The notes below the pieces were generated by a model. That model saw nothing but the letters and a program-made list of their open reading frames with translations. It was not told where the DNA came from and did no database searches. From Candidatus Eiseniibacteriota bacterium (GTDB taxonomy: Bacteria; JAFGKV01): 12,150 nt of DNA. This document shows, piece after piece, positions 5,999 to 12,150 of the stretch (its first letter is position 1; the number at the start of each line of letters is the position of its first letter). Where the stretch lies: assembly GCA_025453925.1 (NCBI GenBank), contig JALOPK010000070.1, forward strand, positions 1-12,150. The letters are read 5' to 3'. The translations under genes were made by a program, and so were the position numbers.

Positions 5999-7204
5999 TC
6001 AGGAGGTCTCCTTCCAGTTGCGTCGCAGAGACTGCAGGATACCGACGGTGCACAGGGAAGCGATCACGTGGGTTCCGCCGTAGCTGATGAAGGGCAGGGG
6101 CAGGCCGGTCACGGGGAGGAGCCCCAAGGTCATGCCCGCATTGATCAGGACTTGCGTAGCGATGCCGATGGTGAGGCCGATGGCGAGGATGCCGGCGAAC
6201 CTGCTCCGGCAACGGGCGGCGATACCCACCAGCCGCCACAGGAGCACGCCGAAAAGCACCAGAACGATCTGCGCTCCAACATAGCCCAATTCCTCGCCGA
6301 CCACGCTGAAGATGAAATCTGTGTGCTGGGCGGGCAGGAAGGCCAGCGCCTTCTGCGTGCCGCCCATGATTCCCTTTCCAAGCAATCGCCCGCTCCCCAC
6401 GGCGATGCGTGACTGGATGACGTTCCATCCGCTGCCGCGGGGATCCAGCCCGGGGTTGAGGAACACGAGGATCCGGGTCTTCTGGTAGTCCTCGAGCATG
6501 CCCCACGCGTGGGGAGTCAGAAGCCCGGTGACGATGCAGGCGCCGCACACCACCACGAAACGCCAGAAACCCGCCCGCGCCCAGGCAAGAACGACCACCA
6601 CGGTTACCATCAGCGTGGCCCATGTGACAAGCGAGAAGGCACATACCACGCTGAGCATGGGCACGATAACGGTGAACAGGGCAAGGAAGGGAACGCCCGC
6701 CCACCATGCCATCCCCACCGTGACGGGCAGGAGGACTAGAGCCGTGCCCAGATCGGGCTCGACGACGATGAGCGCGAAGGGGACGCTCACGATGGCGGCC
6801 GCGATCGCCAGCGTGCGCCATGGCTTGTTCCCCCGCTGCTCGGCGAGGAAGAAGGCCAATGCCAGCGTTGTGGCGACCTTGGCGACCTCCGATGGCTGCA
6901 CCTCCAGAGCGCCGACTCCCAGCCACCGCGTCGCGCCCCCATGGGTCCGCCCGGCAAACAACACCACCACCAGGAGCAGGAGGGCCAGAAGGTAGGAAGG
7001 ATAGGCGGCAAACTGCAGGAATCGCAACGAGATCCGGCTCAGAACCACCATCAGGATAGCGCCGGCGCAGACGCGGAGCAGTTGATCAAGCCCCAGGTCC
7101 TCACCATGCGCCTCCCGTCCGGCAGTGGCGCTGTGGACCATGACGACCCCCACCAGACAGAGCGCCACGACCACGAGGAGCGCGGGGACATCCCAGTCAC
7201 GCAT
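5999..7204 (-). CDS. rodA: Rod shape-determining SEDS glycosyltransferase RodA
   Basis: A 401-residue polytopic membrane protein of the SEDS family; RodA polymerises lipid II into glycan strands with PBP2 during cell elongation. About ten hydrophobic segments are visible. Diagnostic motifs are ATRWLGVGALEVQPSEVAKV (91-110), VEPDLGTALVLLP (148-160), PGLDPRGSGWNVIQSRIAVGSG (251-272), then GGTQKALAFLPAQHTDFIF (281-299) and GLPLPFISYGGTH (367-379). Asp296 in QHTDFIF matches the Asp essential for polymerase activity in RodA proteins. The ATG at 7204 overlaps the mrdA stop by 8 nt (ATGCGTGA), with GAGGAGG 9 nt upstream inside mrdA. Downstream, lgt starts after one base. The RodA-specific QSRIAVGSG/LPAQHTDFIF version and the mrdA neighbour argue against FtsW. 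Confidence 0.97.
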   Translation of the reverse strand: MRDWDVPALLVVVALCLVGVVMVHSATAGREAHGEDLGLDQLLRVCAGAILMVVLSRISLRFLQFAAYPSYLLALLLLVVVLFAGRTHGGATRWLGVGALEVQPSEVAKVATTLALAFFLAEQRGNKPWRTLAIAAAIVSVPFALIVVEPDLGTALVLLPVTVGMAWWAGVPFLALFTVIVPMLSVVCAFSLVTWATLMVTVVVVLAWARAGFWRFVVVCGACIVTGLLTPHAWGMLEDYQKTRILVFLNPGLDPRGSGWNVIQSRIAVGSGRLLGKGIMGGTQKALAFLPAQHTDFIFSVVGEELGYVGAQIVLVLFGVLLWRLVGIAARCRSRFAGILAIGLTIGIATQVLINAGMTLGLLPVTGLPLPFISYGGTHVIASLCTVGILQSLRRNWKETS

Positions 7205-8996
7205 CGCCCGATTCCTCCTCGGGCAGCACGCCGCAGGTGATCAGCCACGCTTTGATCACGCCGCTGGCCACCGGCGCGGCTTCGCTGCTGCCATGGCCCC
7301 CCCGTTCCACGAAGGCGCACGCCACGATGATCGGATGATCCGCTGGGGCATAGCCCACGAACCAGGCATGATCTTCACCATGTGGATTCTGTGCCGTCCC
7401 CGTCTTGCCACCCATCACGACCCCGGGGATCCGGGACCGTCCCGCGGTCCCGTGGGGATCCTCTGTGACGCCCGCCATGGCATCCTTCAGGAGCGCGATG
7501 GTCTGCGGAGACAGCGGGAGCCGCCGGCCCTTGGGATCCGCCAGCACCGTCCGCCGCCCGGTGACCGGGTCCCTCGATTCCATGGCGATCCGCGGGGCAA
7601 ACATGACCCCGTCGTTCCCGATGGCGCCCACGAACTGCGCGATCTGAAGGGGAGTCGCGAGCACCTCGCCCTGGCCGATGGCCAGGTTCACCACCGTGCC
7701 CCGCGACCACCTGCCACGCCCATAGGTTGTGTTGAACCAGTCCACCGTGGGAAACAGACCCGATCGCTCGTTCACCAGGTCGATCCCGGTGGGTTCGCCG
7801 AACCCGAAAACATGGGCCCAGCGTGAGAGCCGTTCCAGACCAATGGCAAGGCCGACCTGGTAGAAGTATACGTCGCAACTCTCAACAATGGCCTTTCGGA
7901 GGTCCACCGAGCCATGCCCTGTCTTCTTCCAGCAGCCGAACGGCCTGCCGCCGAAGAGGAACGCTCCCGTGCAGGTCTTTCGATCCGACGGCTGAATCAC
8001 GCCCTCCGCCAGCGCCGCTGCCGCGGTGGCGATCTTGAAGGTCGAGCCCGGGGGATAGGCGCACTGGATGGGTCTGTTCAGCAGAGGGAACAGGGAGTCG
8101 CTGTTGAGCTGCGCCCACACGGCATGCCCCATGCCGCTCCCCAGCACGTTCGGGTCGAACGAGGGACGGGATACCAAGGCAAGGACATCGCCGCGCCGCG
8201 GATCGAGTGCGACCACGGCCCCCTGCCGGTCGGGCCCGATGAGATCCCACGCCAGGGTCTGAAGGTTCTGGTCGATGGAGAGGCGCAGATCATGGCCGGG
8301 TATCGGCGCGATGGCCGATCGCTCCGGAACGGGCCCCAGCTCGCGCCCGGCGGCGTCCACCTGTATGAACTCGAAGCCCCTCTCTCCTCGGAGGACCGAT
8401 TCGTACTGGCGCTCAAGCCCGGAGCGGCCGATGAGGTCGCCCATCCGGTACGGTGAATCCGGATTGAGTTCCTTCTCGGAGACTTCGGCGATGTAGCCGA
8501 CGAGATTCCCCACCGCAGCCCCCGCCGGGTAACGGCGGCGCAGGGAGAGGCGGCGTGCTGTGCCTCGGAGGATATCGCGACGCTCCTCGATGCGGGAGAC
8601 GGTGGCGAACGTCGCATCCGGATCAAGCGTGCAGTCGTCGCGACGGCGCTGGGCGACCCCGATCTTCCGCCAGGCCTCCTGCACCGACATGCCCAGCAAC
8701 TCGGCCACCATGCTGACATTCGTCGAATCGGCGCCGTATGAAGGATCGAGTACGATAGTGGATGCGGCTCGGTCCTGAGCGACGATCCTGCCTGACCGGT
8801 CGTACATCAGCCCCCGCGGCGCCTTGATTATCGACAGCCGGACGCGGTTGCTGTCGGCGAGTTCGAGATAGTGGGCGCCCTGTAGTATCTGCAGATAGAA
8901 CAGCCGCGCGCTCAGCAGCACCAGGACGACAAGCAGGACGGCCCGCGCCGCGGCGGGGCGGATGTCCCTATCGTACCCTGCGACGCCGGGATGCAT
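7197..8996 (-). CDS. mrdA: Penicillin-binding protein 2, elongasome transpeptidase
   Basis: A 599-residue class B PBP that cross-links new peptidoglycan in the periplasm and partners with RodA. Order: cytoplasmic N-terminus, one membrane anchor (about 17-36), the PBP dimerisation/pedestal domain (about 50-230, including APRGLMYDRSGRIVAQD at 59-75 and IGRSGLERQYE at 189-199), then the transpeptidase domain. Active-site motifs are intact: STFK with Ser318 and Lys321 (PPGSTFKI), SCD at 373-375 (ESCDVYFYQ), and KTG at 531-533 (GGKTGTAQNP). Start choice: ATG at 8996, with a GGGG tract 8 nt upstream; GTG codons at 8999 and 9005 are in frame and would add only 1-3 residues. The gene overlaps the end of mreD by 29 nt and the start of rodA by 8 nt. 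It is slightly shorter than E. coli PBP2 (633). Confidence 0.97.
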   Translation of the reverse strand: MHPGVAGYDRDIRPAAARAVLLVVLVLLSARLFYLQILQGAHYLELADSNRVRLSIIKAPRGLMYDRSGRIVAQDRAASTIVLDPSYGADSTNVSMVAELLGMSVQEAWRKIGVAQRRRDDCTLDPDATFATVSRIEERRDILRGTARRLSLRRRYPAGAAVGNLVGYIAEVSEKELNPDSPYRMGDLIGRSGLERQYESVLRGERGFEFIQVDAAGRELGPVPERSAIAPIPGHDLRLSIDQNLQTLAWDLIGPDRQGAVVALDPRRGDVLALVSRPSFDPNVLGSGMGHAVWAQLNSDSLFPLLNRPIQCAYPPGSTFKIATAAAALAEGVIQPSDRKTCTGAFLFGGRPFGCWKKTGHGSVDLRKAIVESCDVYFYQVGLAIGLERLSRWAHVFGFGEPTGIDLVNERSGLFPTVDWFNTTYGRGRWSRGTVVNLAIGQGEVLATPLQIAQFVGAIGNDGVMFAPRIAMESRDPVTGRRTVLADPKGRRLPLSPQTIALLKDAMAGVTEDPHGTAGRSRIPGVVMGGKTGTAQNPHGEDHAWFVGYAPADHPIIVACAFVERGGHGSSEAAPVASGVIKAWLITCGVLPEEESGDA

Positions 8997-9489
8997 CACG
9001 GACACCCCATCCCCGCGGCAGGAGCCAGTCGCTCAGAAGCGATACCAGCAGAAGTCCGAGGATGGCCGAATAGAACGCGGAGAGAACGGCGCGCGGCCAC
9101 AGGAAGCTCGGGAGGCCCCCGACGCCCATGGTTGCACCGATGATGGTCTCGTTGACGAGGCTCAGCGTGAGCAATGATGCCATCTGAATGGTAGTCCGCT
9201 CTGCCTGCACCTTCTCGCCAACGAGCCCCGCCAGGTACCCCGTGACCGTGTAGGATAACGCATGAGTGCCCAGAATCGGTGGCGCGTACAGGTCCTGGTA
9301 GAGCCCCGCCAGGAACCCGACGATCACCGCGGGATTCGGCCCCGAGGTCAGCCCGAGGTAGACGATGGAGATGACCAGAATGTCCGGCCGCCATTGACCG
9401 ATTAGGAGCCATCGGCCGACCATGGCGTTGGCCATGGCGGCGCCCAGCGCGACGATAACCCACGAGCGGCTAGCTGGGGAGCTCGCCAT
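8968..9489 (-). CDS. mreD: Rod shape-determining membrane protein MreD
   Basis: A 173-residue, almost wholly hydrophobic protein with about five membrane segments, normal for MreD, which links MreB/MreC to the PBP2-RodA pair in the inner membrane. Family features are the early RPDILVISIVYLGL stretch (34-47) and the central GFLAGLYQDLYAPPILGTHALSY (58-80), matching the typical 'G...D......LG..AL.Y' pattern. The frame extends 70 codons upstream into mreC, but that part has no membrane character; ATG at 9489 is preferred because GGAG lies 5 nt before it and it gives the family length. It overlaps mreC by 20 nt and mrdA by 29 nt. Sequence conservation in MreD is low, so identification rests on pattern and gene order. 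Confidence 0.9.
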   Translation of the reverse strand: MASSPASRSWVIVALGAAMANAMVGRWLLIGQWRPDILVISIVYLGLTSGPNPAVIVGFLAGLYQDLYAPPILGTHALSYTVTGYLAGLVGEKVQAERTTIQMASLLTLSLVNETIIGATMGVGGLPSFLWPRAVLSAFYSAILGLLLVSLLSDWLLPRGWGVRDASRRRRVR

Positions 9490-10282
9490 CGTCGCTCCAG
9501 GAGGTGTCGGGCAGCGCTCCGCCAAGAATGAAGACCTCTCGGACAGCGTGAAAACGCACCAGAGTCCGCACGCGGGCGCGGTGAAGCTGGAGTCGGCGGT
9601 CATCCTCGATTCCGGTGACGACCCCGACGCGAAGCCCGGCCGGAAACGAGCCGCCCAGCCCGCTGGTGACCAGAGTATCGCCCGCGACGACGTCTTCAAC
9701 CATGGGAATGTCAGGCACCAGGAAACCGGCGGAGCGATCGGCCCGCAGAATGCCGCCGGCGCCGCTGCGTCGCACGAGGACGCTCACCCGCGACTCCGGC
9801 GACAACAGGGTGCGGACCAGTGCCCGATGGGGTCTCACCTCAACGACACGCCCGACCAAGCCGTCGGTGGAGACCACCCCAAACCCGACCTCGACTCCCC
9901 GCTCCACCCCGGAGTCCACGGCCAGGTACTCCCCGACGAAACGTCCCGGCCTGGAGGATACCATGCCCGGGATGAGCCAGTGAGGAAGCTCCGACCGCAT
10001 CTCCACCATGCGATGCAGCCGTTCGTTCTGCGTCTGGAGCCCGAACAACAGGGCCTCATCGATCACCCGATGAGCAAGGTCGAGGCGGAGTGCACGATTG
10101 TCGCGTTGCAGCGCCAACATGGATTCTATGAACGCAGTGGCCCGTCCCGCCGGATAGAAGAGGACGGGGCCGACTCTGGAGGCGACGGCCTGTTTCGCGG
10201 GGAGTGGCAGGAGGAGCAGGAGCACCGAGAGCCCGATGGCGCCGGTGGCGAGTAACGAGGCCGGCGCCGGACCGCGCGCCAT
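9470..10282 (-). CDS. mreC: Rod shape-determining protein MreC
   Basis: A 270-residue bitopic inner-membrane protein that scaffolds the elongasome and activates PBP2 from the periplasmic side. A single N-terminal membrane anchor (about 9-28), a probable coiled coil (about 55-95, with LQRDNRALRLDLAHRV), and the two beta-barrel domains of the MreC family follow: PGMVSSRPGRFVGEYLAVDSG (105-125), GVVSTDGLVGRVVEV (135-149), SRVSVLVRRSGAGGIL (164-179) and VVAGDTLVTSGLGGSFPAGL (198-217), a well-conserved family segment. The ATG at 10282 has GGGGAG 8 nt upstream and follows the mreB stop by 21 nt. Its end overlaps mreD by 20 nt. Length is typical. Confidence 0.95.
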   Translation of the reverse strand: MARGPAPASLLATGAIGLSVLLLLLPLPAKQAVASRVGPVLFYPAGRATAFIESMLALQRDNRALRLDLAHRVIDEALLFGLQTQNERLHRMVEMRSELPHWLIPGMVSSRPGRFVGEYLAVDSGVERGVEVGFGVVSTDGLVGRVVEVRPHRALVRTLLSPESRVSVLVRRSGAGGILRADRSAGFLVPDIPMVEDVVAGDTLVTSGLGGSFPAGLRVGVVTGIEDDRRLQLHRARVRTLVRFHAVREVFILGGALPDTSWSDDGELPS

Positions 10283-10303
10283 GGCAAACGCTCCCCGGTC
10301 TCG

Positions 10304-11371
10304 CTATCCCCGGGGAGGGTCCATCAGAACCTTGGCGTATTCCTCAGGCTCTTCAAGCACCTTCCCGGCGCCGAGGACCACGCAGGAGAGCGGGTCGTCG
10401 GCGACCGTCACCGTCAGGCTGGTCTCCTTGGAGAGCCGCATGTCGAGGCCCTTCAGGAGAGCGCCGCCGCCCGTCATCACGATGCCCCGTTCGACGATGT
10501 CCGCGGAGAGCTCGGGAGGTGTTCGTTCCAGGGTGCGGCGGACGCCTTCCACGATGGCAGTAATGGGCTCGCTCAACGCCTCGCGAATCTCGGCCGAGTT
10601 GACGCGGATGGTACGGGGTATCCCTGCCACAAGATCCCTACCGGATATTTCCATTTCCTTTTCTTCCTTCAGCGGGTAGGCGGATCCGATGGTCATCTTG
10701 ATCAACTCGGATGTCTGTTGGCCGATGGCCATGTTGTAGTTCTTGCGGAGGTACTGGATGACCCCCTCATCCATCTCGTCGCCCGCCACTCGGATGGACT
10801 GCTGCGTCACGATGCCTGACAAGGCGATCACGGCGATCTCTGTCGTGCCTCCACCGATGTCGACCACCATGTTTCCGCAGGCCGCGTTGACCGGAAGGCC
10901 TACCCCGATTGCCGCCGCCACAGGCTCGGCGATGAGGTGGAGATCCCTGCAGCCCGCGTGCTCGGCGGAATCCTTCACCGCCCGTTTCTCCACTTCGGTG
11001 ATGCCCGAGGGGACCGCGATGATGATGCTGGGTTTGATGAAGCGACGGTGATGGAGCACTTTGAGGATGAACTGCCGGAGCATCTCCTCCGACACCTGGA
11101 AGTCGGCGATGACGCCATCCTTGAGAGGCCTGATCGCTTCGAGATCCGCAGGCGTCCGCCCGAGCATGAGCTTCGCCTCGCTTCCCACGGCGATGCACTT
11201 GCGGCTGCGTGCCTCCACGGCCACCACGCTCGGTTCGTTCAGGACGATACCCCGCCCCTTCATGTAGATCAGAGTGTTCGCCGTGCCGAGGTCGATGGCG
11301 ATGTCATTCGCCATCATCGTCGGCAAGGAGCTGAGTGCCCTGTACCATCGCGAAAGACTCAGTGCGCTCAT
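10304..11371 (-). CDS. mreB: Rod shape-determining actin-like protein MreB
   Basis: A 355-residue bacterial actin that forms membrane-bound filaments directing lateral wall synthesis. ATPase-fold motifs are intact: phosphate-1 DLGTANT (27-33), phosphate-2 [11 protein letters not shown] (171-181), adenosine loop [10 protein letters not shown] (301-310), and [12 protein letters not shown] (121-132). The C-terminal [13 protein letters not shown] is typical. It is first in a minus-strand cluster followed by mreC, mreD, mrdA, rodA, lgt and comF. The start is uncertain: ATG at 11371 gives 21 residues before the conserved NDIAIDLGT, about 10 more than in E. coli MreB, and neither it nor the inner ATG-ATG (Met19/20) has a good Shine-Dalgarno site. 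I prefer 11371 because the extra residues ([10 protein letters not shown]) could be the membrane-binding amphipathic helix found at MreB N-termini. Confidence 0.95.
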   Translation of the reverse strand: MSALSLSRWYRALSSLPTMMANDIAIDLGTANTLIYMKGRGIVLNEPSVVAVEARSRKCIAVGSEAKLMLGRTPADLEAIRPLKDGVIADFQVSEEMLRQFILKVLHHRRFIKPSIIIAVPSGITEVEKRAVKDSAEHAGCRDLHLIAEPVAAAIGVGLPVNAACGNMVVDIGGGTTEIAVIALSGIVTQQSIRVAGDEMDEGVIQYLRKNYNMAIGQQTSELIKMTIGSAYPLKEEKEMEISGRDLVAGIPRTIRVNSAEIREALSEPITAIVEGVRRTLERTPPELSADIVERGIVMTGGGALLKGLDMRLSKETSLTVTVADDPLSCVVLGAGKVLEEPEEYAKVLMDPPRG

Positions 11372-11403
11372 CGTGAGGCCGCCATTGTCCGCACCTTACT
11401 GAA

Positions 11404-11482
11404 GTGTGTGTGCATACGATATCTCAGGATTCCAATCGTGTCGTGTCATTCTGGGCCCACTATGCCCCGCGCGTGCGTGCAC
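11404..11482. other. Two alternating purine-pyrimidine tracts upstream of mreB
   Basis: Fifteen-base strictly alternating tracts lie at 11404-11418 (starting GTGTGTGTG) and 11468-11482 (starting CGCGCG) in the 266-bp space between tRNA-Ser and mreB. Such DNA can adopt Z-form under negative supercoiling. I see no convincing -35/-10 pair for mreB in this space. Confidence 0.35.
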
Positions 11483-11616
11483 CACCCGGCCAGCGATCGT
11501 GCCCGCAGTCAGTGTCGTGCCGCGGCCGGACCGGCGTTGTCGGAAGTAGGAGCGACGCAGGTAGAGTGGGACTTCAGACCGTACTGTCGCCTGGCCCGCC
11601 AAGCGTGACTCGCAAA

Positions 11617-11629
11617 CACGCCCGGCGTG
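11617..11629 (-). terminator. Weak hairpin downstream of tRNA-Ser
   Basis: On the minus strand a 5-bp stem CACGC/GCGTG with a 3-nt loop is followed by TTT, starting 9 nt after the encoded CCA of the tRNA. It is short for an intrinsic terminator but in the right place; read-through towards mreB is possible. Confidence 0.3.
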
Positions 11630-11637
11630 CCGGAGGC

Positions 11638-11727
<90 letters not shown>

Positions 11728-11761
11728 AGGCGTCCACCAGGGACCTGACATTGAGAAAATC

Positions 11762-11789
11762 AAAGTAGCAGAACGGCCACGCCTGTCAA
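11762..11789 (-). promoter_or_regulatory. Promoter of tRNA-Ser
   Basis: On the minus strand TTGACA (11789-11784), a 16-bp spacer and TACTTT (11767-11762) with an extended -10 TGC just before it form a good sigma-70-like promoter. The predicted start near 11755 is about 28 nt before the tRNA 5' end. Confidence 0.6.
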
Positions 11790-11881
11790 GGCCAAGAATC
11801 GCGGCCCCCAACACGCTCGGGTACGGGCCGGTCCCGCGGAGCACTTCGAGAGCGCGTACAGCGCCAGGATCGTTGCCACTG

Positions 11882-11910
11882 TTGCATAACCGATCCCCGA
11901 TCCGTATCTA
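11882..11910 (+). promoter_or_regulatory. Possible promoter for the right-edge gene
   Basis: TTGCAT (11882-11887), 17 bp, then TATCTA (11905-11910) is a moderate sigma-70-like match, ending about 55 nt before the GTG start at 11965. It is back to back with the tRNA promoter. Weak by sequence alone. Confidence 0.35.
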
Positions 11911-11964
11911 TGCAGGCTCTCCATACCGCGTGCCTTCCACCTACGCATTCATCCGGAGGCAACC

Positions 11965-12150
11965 GTGCTGCAGCAGGCCTTGGAAGCCATTCACGAGGCG
12001 GAACGGCAGGCCGTCACCATTCTCGATGACGCGAAGCGACGTGCCGCCGATATCGAGGACTCATGCGCCCGCGACTTGAGGGCAATGGAGGAGAGCGCGG
12101 CCAAGGAAGCTGCTGATCGACGCAGGTCCCTGCTGTCCGACGCCGAGGGA
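11965..12150 (+). CDS. Coiled-coil protein, probable V/A-type ATPase stator subunit (3' truncated)
   Basis: The GTG at 11965 is preceded by GGAGG (11955-11959) at 5 nt, and the frame is open to the window edge (62 codons). The visible part is entirely charged and Ala-rich helix with heptad character: LQQALEAIHEAERQAVTILD, then DAKRRAADIEDSCARDL and EEAADRRR-like turns. This pattern, 'EAERxAxxILDDAKRRAADI', resembles the small peripheral-stalk subunit (G/H, NtpG/AhaH) that opens many bacterial V/A-type ATPase operons, where it would brace the headpiece against the membrane part. Low-complexity coiled coils are easily misassigned; an F-type b subunit or a DivIVA-like protein is possible. The genes to the right, outside this window, would decide it. 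Confidence 0.6.
   Translation, partial: MLQQALEAIHEAERQAVTILDDAKRRAADIEDSCARDLRAMEESAAKEAADRRRSLLSDAEG

Noticed and set aside
5838-6926. 362-codon minus-strand frame overlapping rodA and lgt
   Set aside because: Arg/Gly/His-rich shadow of rodA in a different frame; no start site or family features.
9490-9699. 70-residue upstream extension of MreD
   Set aside because: It lies inside mreC, lacks hydrophobic segments, and a good SD plus ATG at 9489 gives the normal MreD length.

Overview
The window looks like a fragment of a high-GC chromosome from a diderm (Gram-negative type), rod-shaped bacterium. The evidence is a complete MreBCD / PBP2 / RodA elongation module together with Lgt, a two-subunit oxygen-sensitive (class I) fumarase, a 4Fe-4S aldo/keto reductase, and a probable V/A-type ATPase stator subunit at the right edge. 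Together with the C-terminal domain of the left-edge repeat protein, this would fit an FCB-type candidate phylum (for example Eisenbacteria, Latescibacteria or similar lineages known mostly from metagenomes). That placement is inference only, because no 16S rRNA or ribosomal protein is present.

Layout. 1-547 (+): 3' end of a surface-type repeat protein. 548-779: convergent intergenic segment with heptamer repeats, a G-quadruplex motif and a perfect 14-bp inverted repeat. 780-2487 (-): GNAT acetyltransferase downstream of a ferredoxin-type aldo/keto reductase. 2488-2839: divergent regulatory region with a good sigma-70-like promoter for the fumarase genes. 2840-4331 (+): fumarase alpha and beta genes overlapping by 8 nt. 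4332-4381: short convergent gap with a GC hairpin. 4382-11371 (-): seven-gene cluster transcribed as mreB-mreC-mreD-mrdA-rodA-lgt-comF. 11638-11727 (-): tRNA-Ser(GCU) with encoded CCA and its own promoter. 11965-12150 (+): start of a coiled-coil ATPase-subunit-like gene that runs off the window.

How the genes work together. MreB filaments, MreC/MreD, the transpeptidase PBP2 and the SEDS glycosyltransferase RodA form the elongasome that makes lateral-wall peptidoglycan. Lgt, in the same cluster, starts lipoprotein maturation at the inner membrane. ComF at the end of the cluster is a PRTase-fold competence-related protein. Junctions are tight (21-nt gap, 20-nt overlap, 29-nt overlap, 8-nt overlap, 1-nt gap, 14-nt gap), so one transcript with translational coupling is likely. 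The fumarase pair makes one heteromeric Fe-S enzyme interconverting fumarate and malate.

Most of the window is conserved housekeeping material. I found no CRISPR array, insertion sequence, prophage or defence system. The least explained DNA is the 548-779 intergenic region, the fumarase leader, and a possible small membrane ORF between the tRNA and the right-edge gene.
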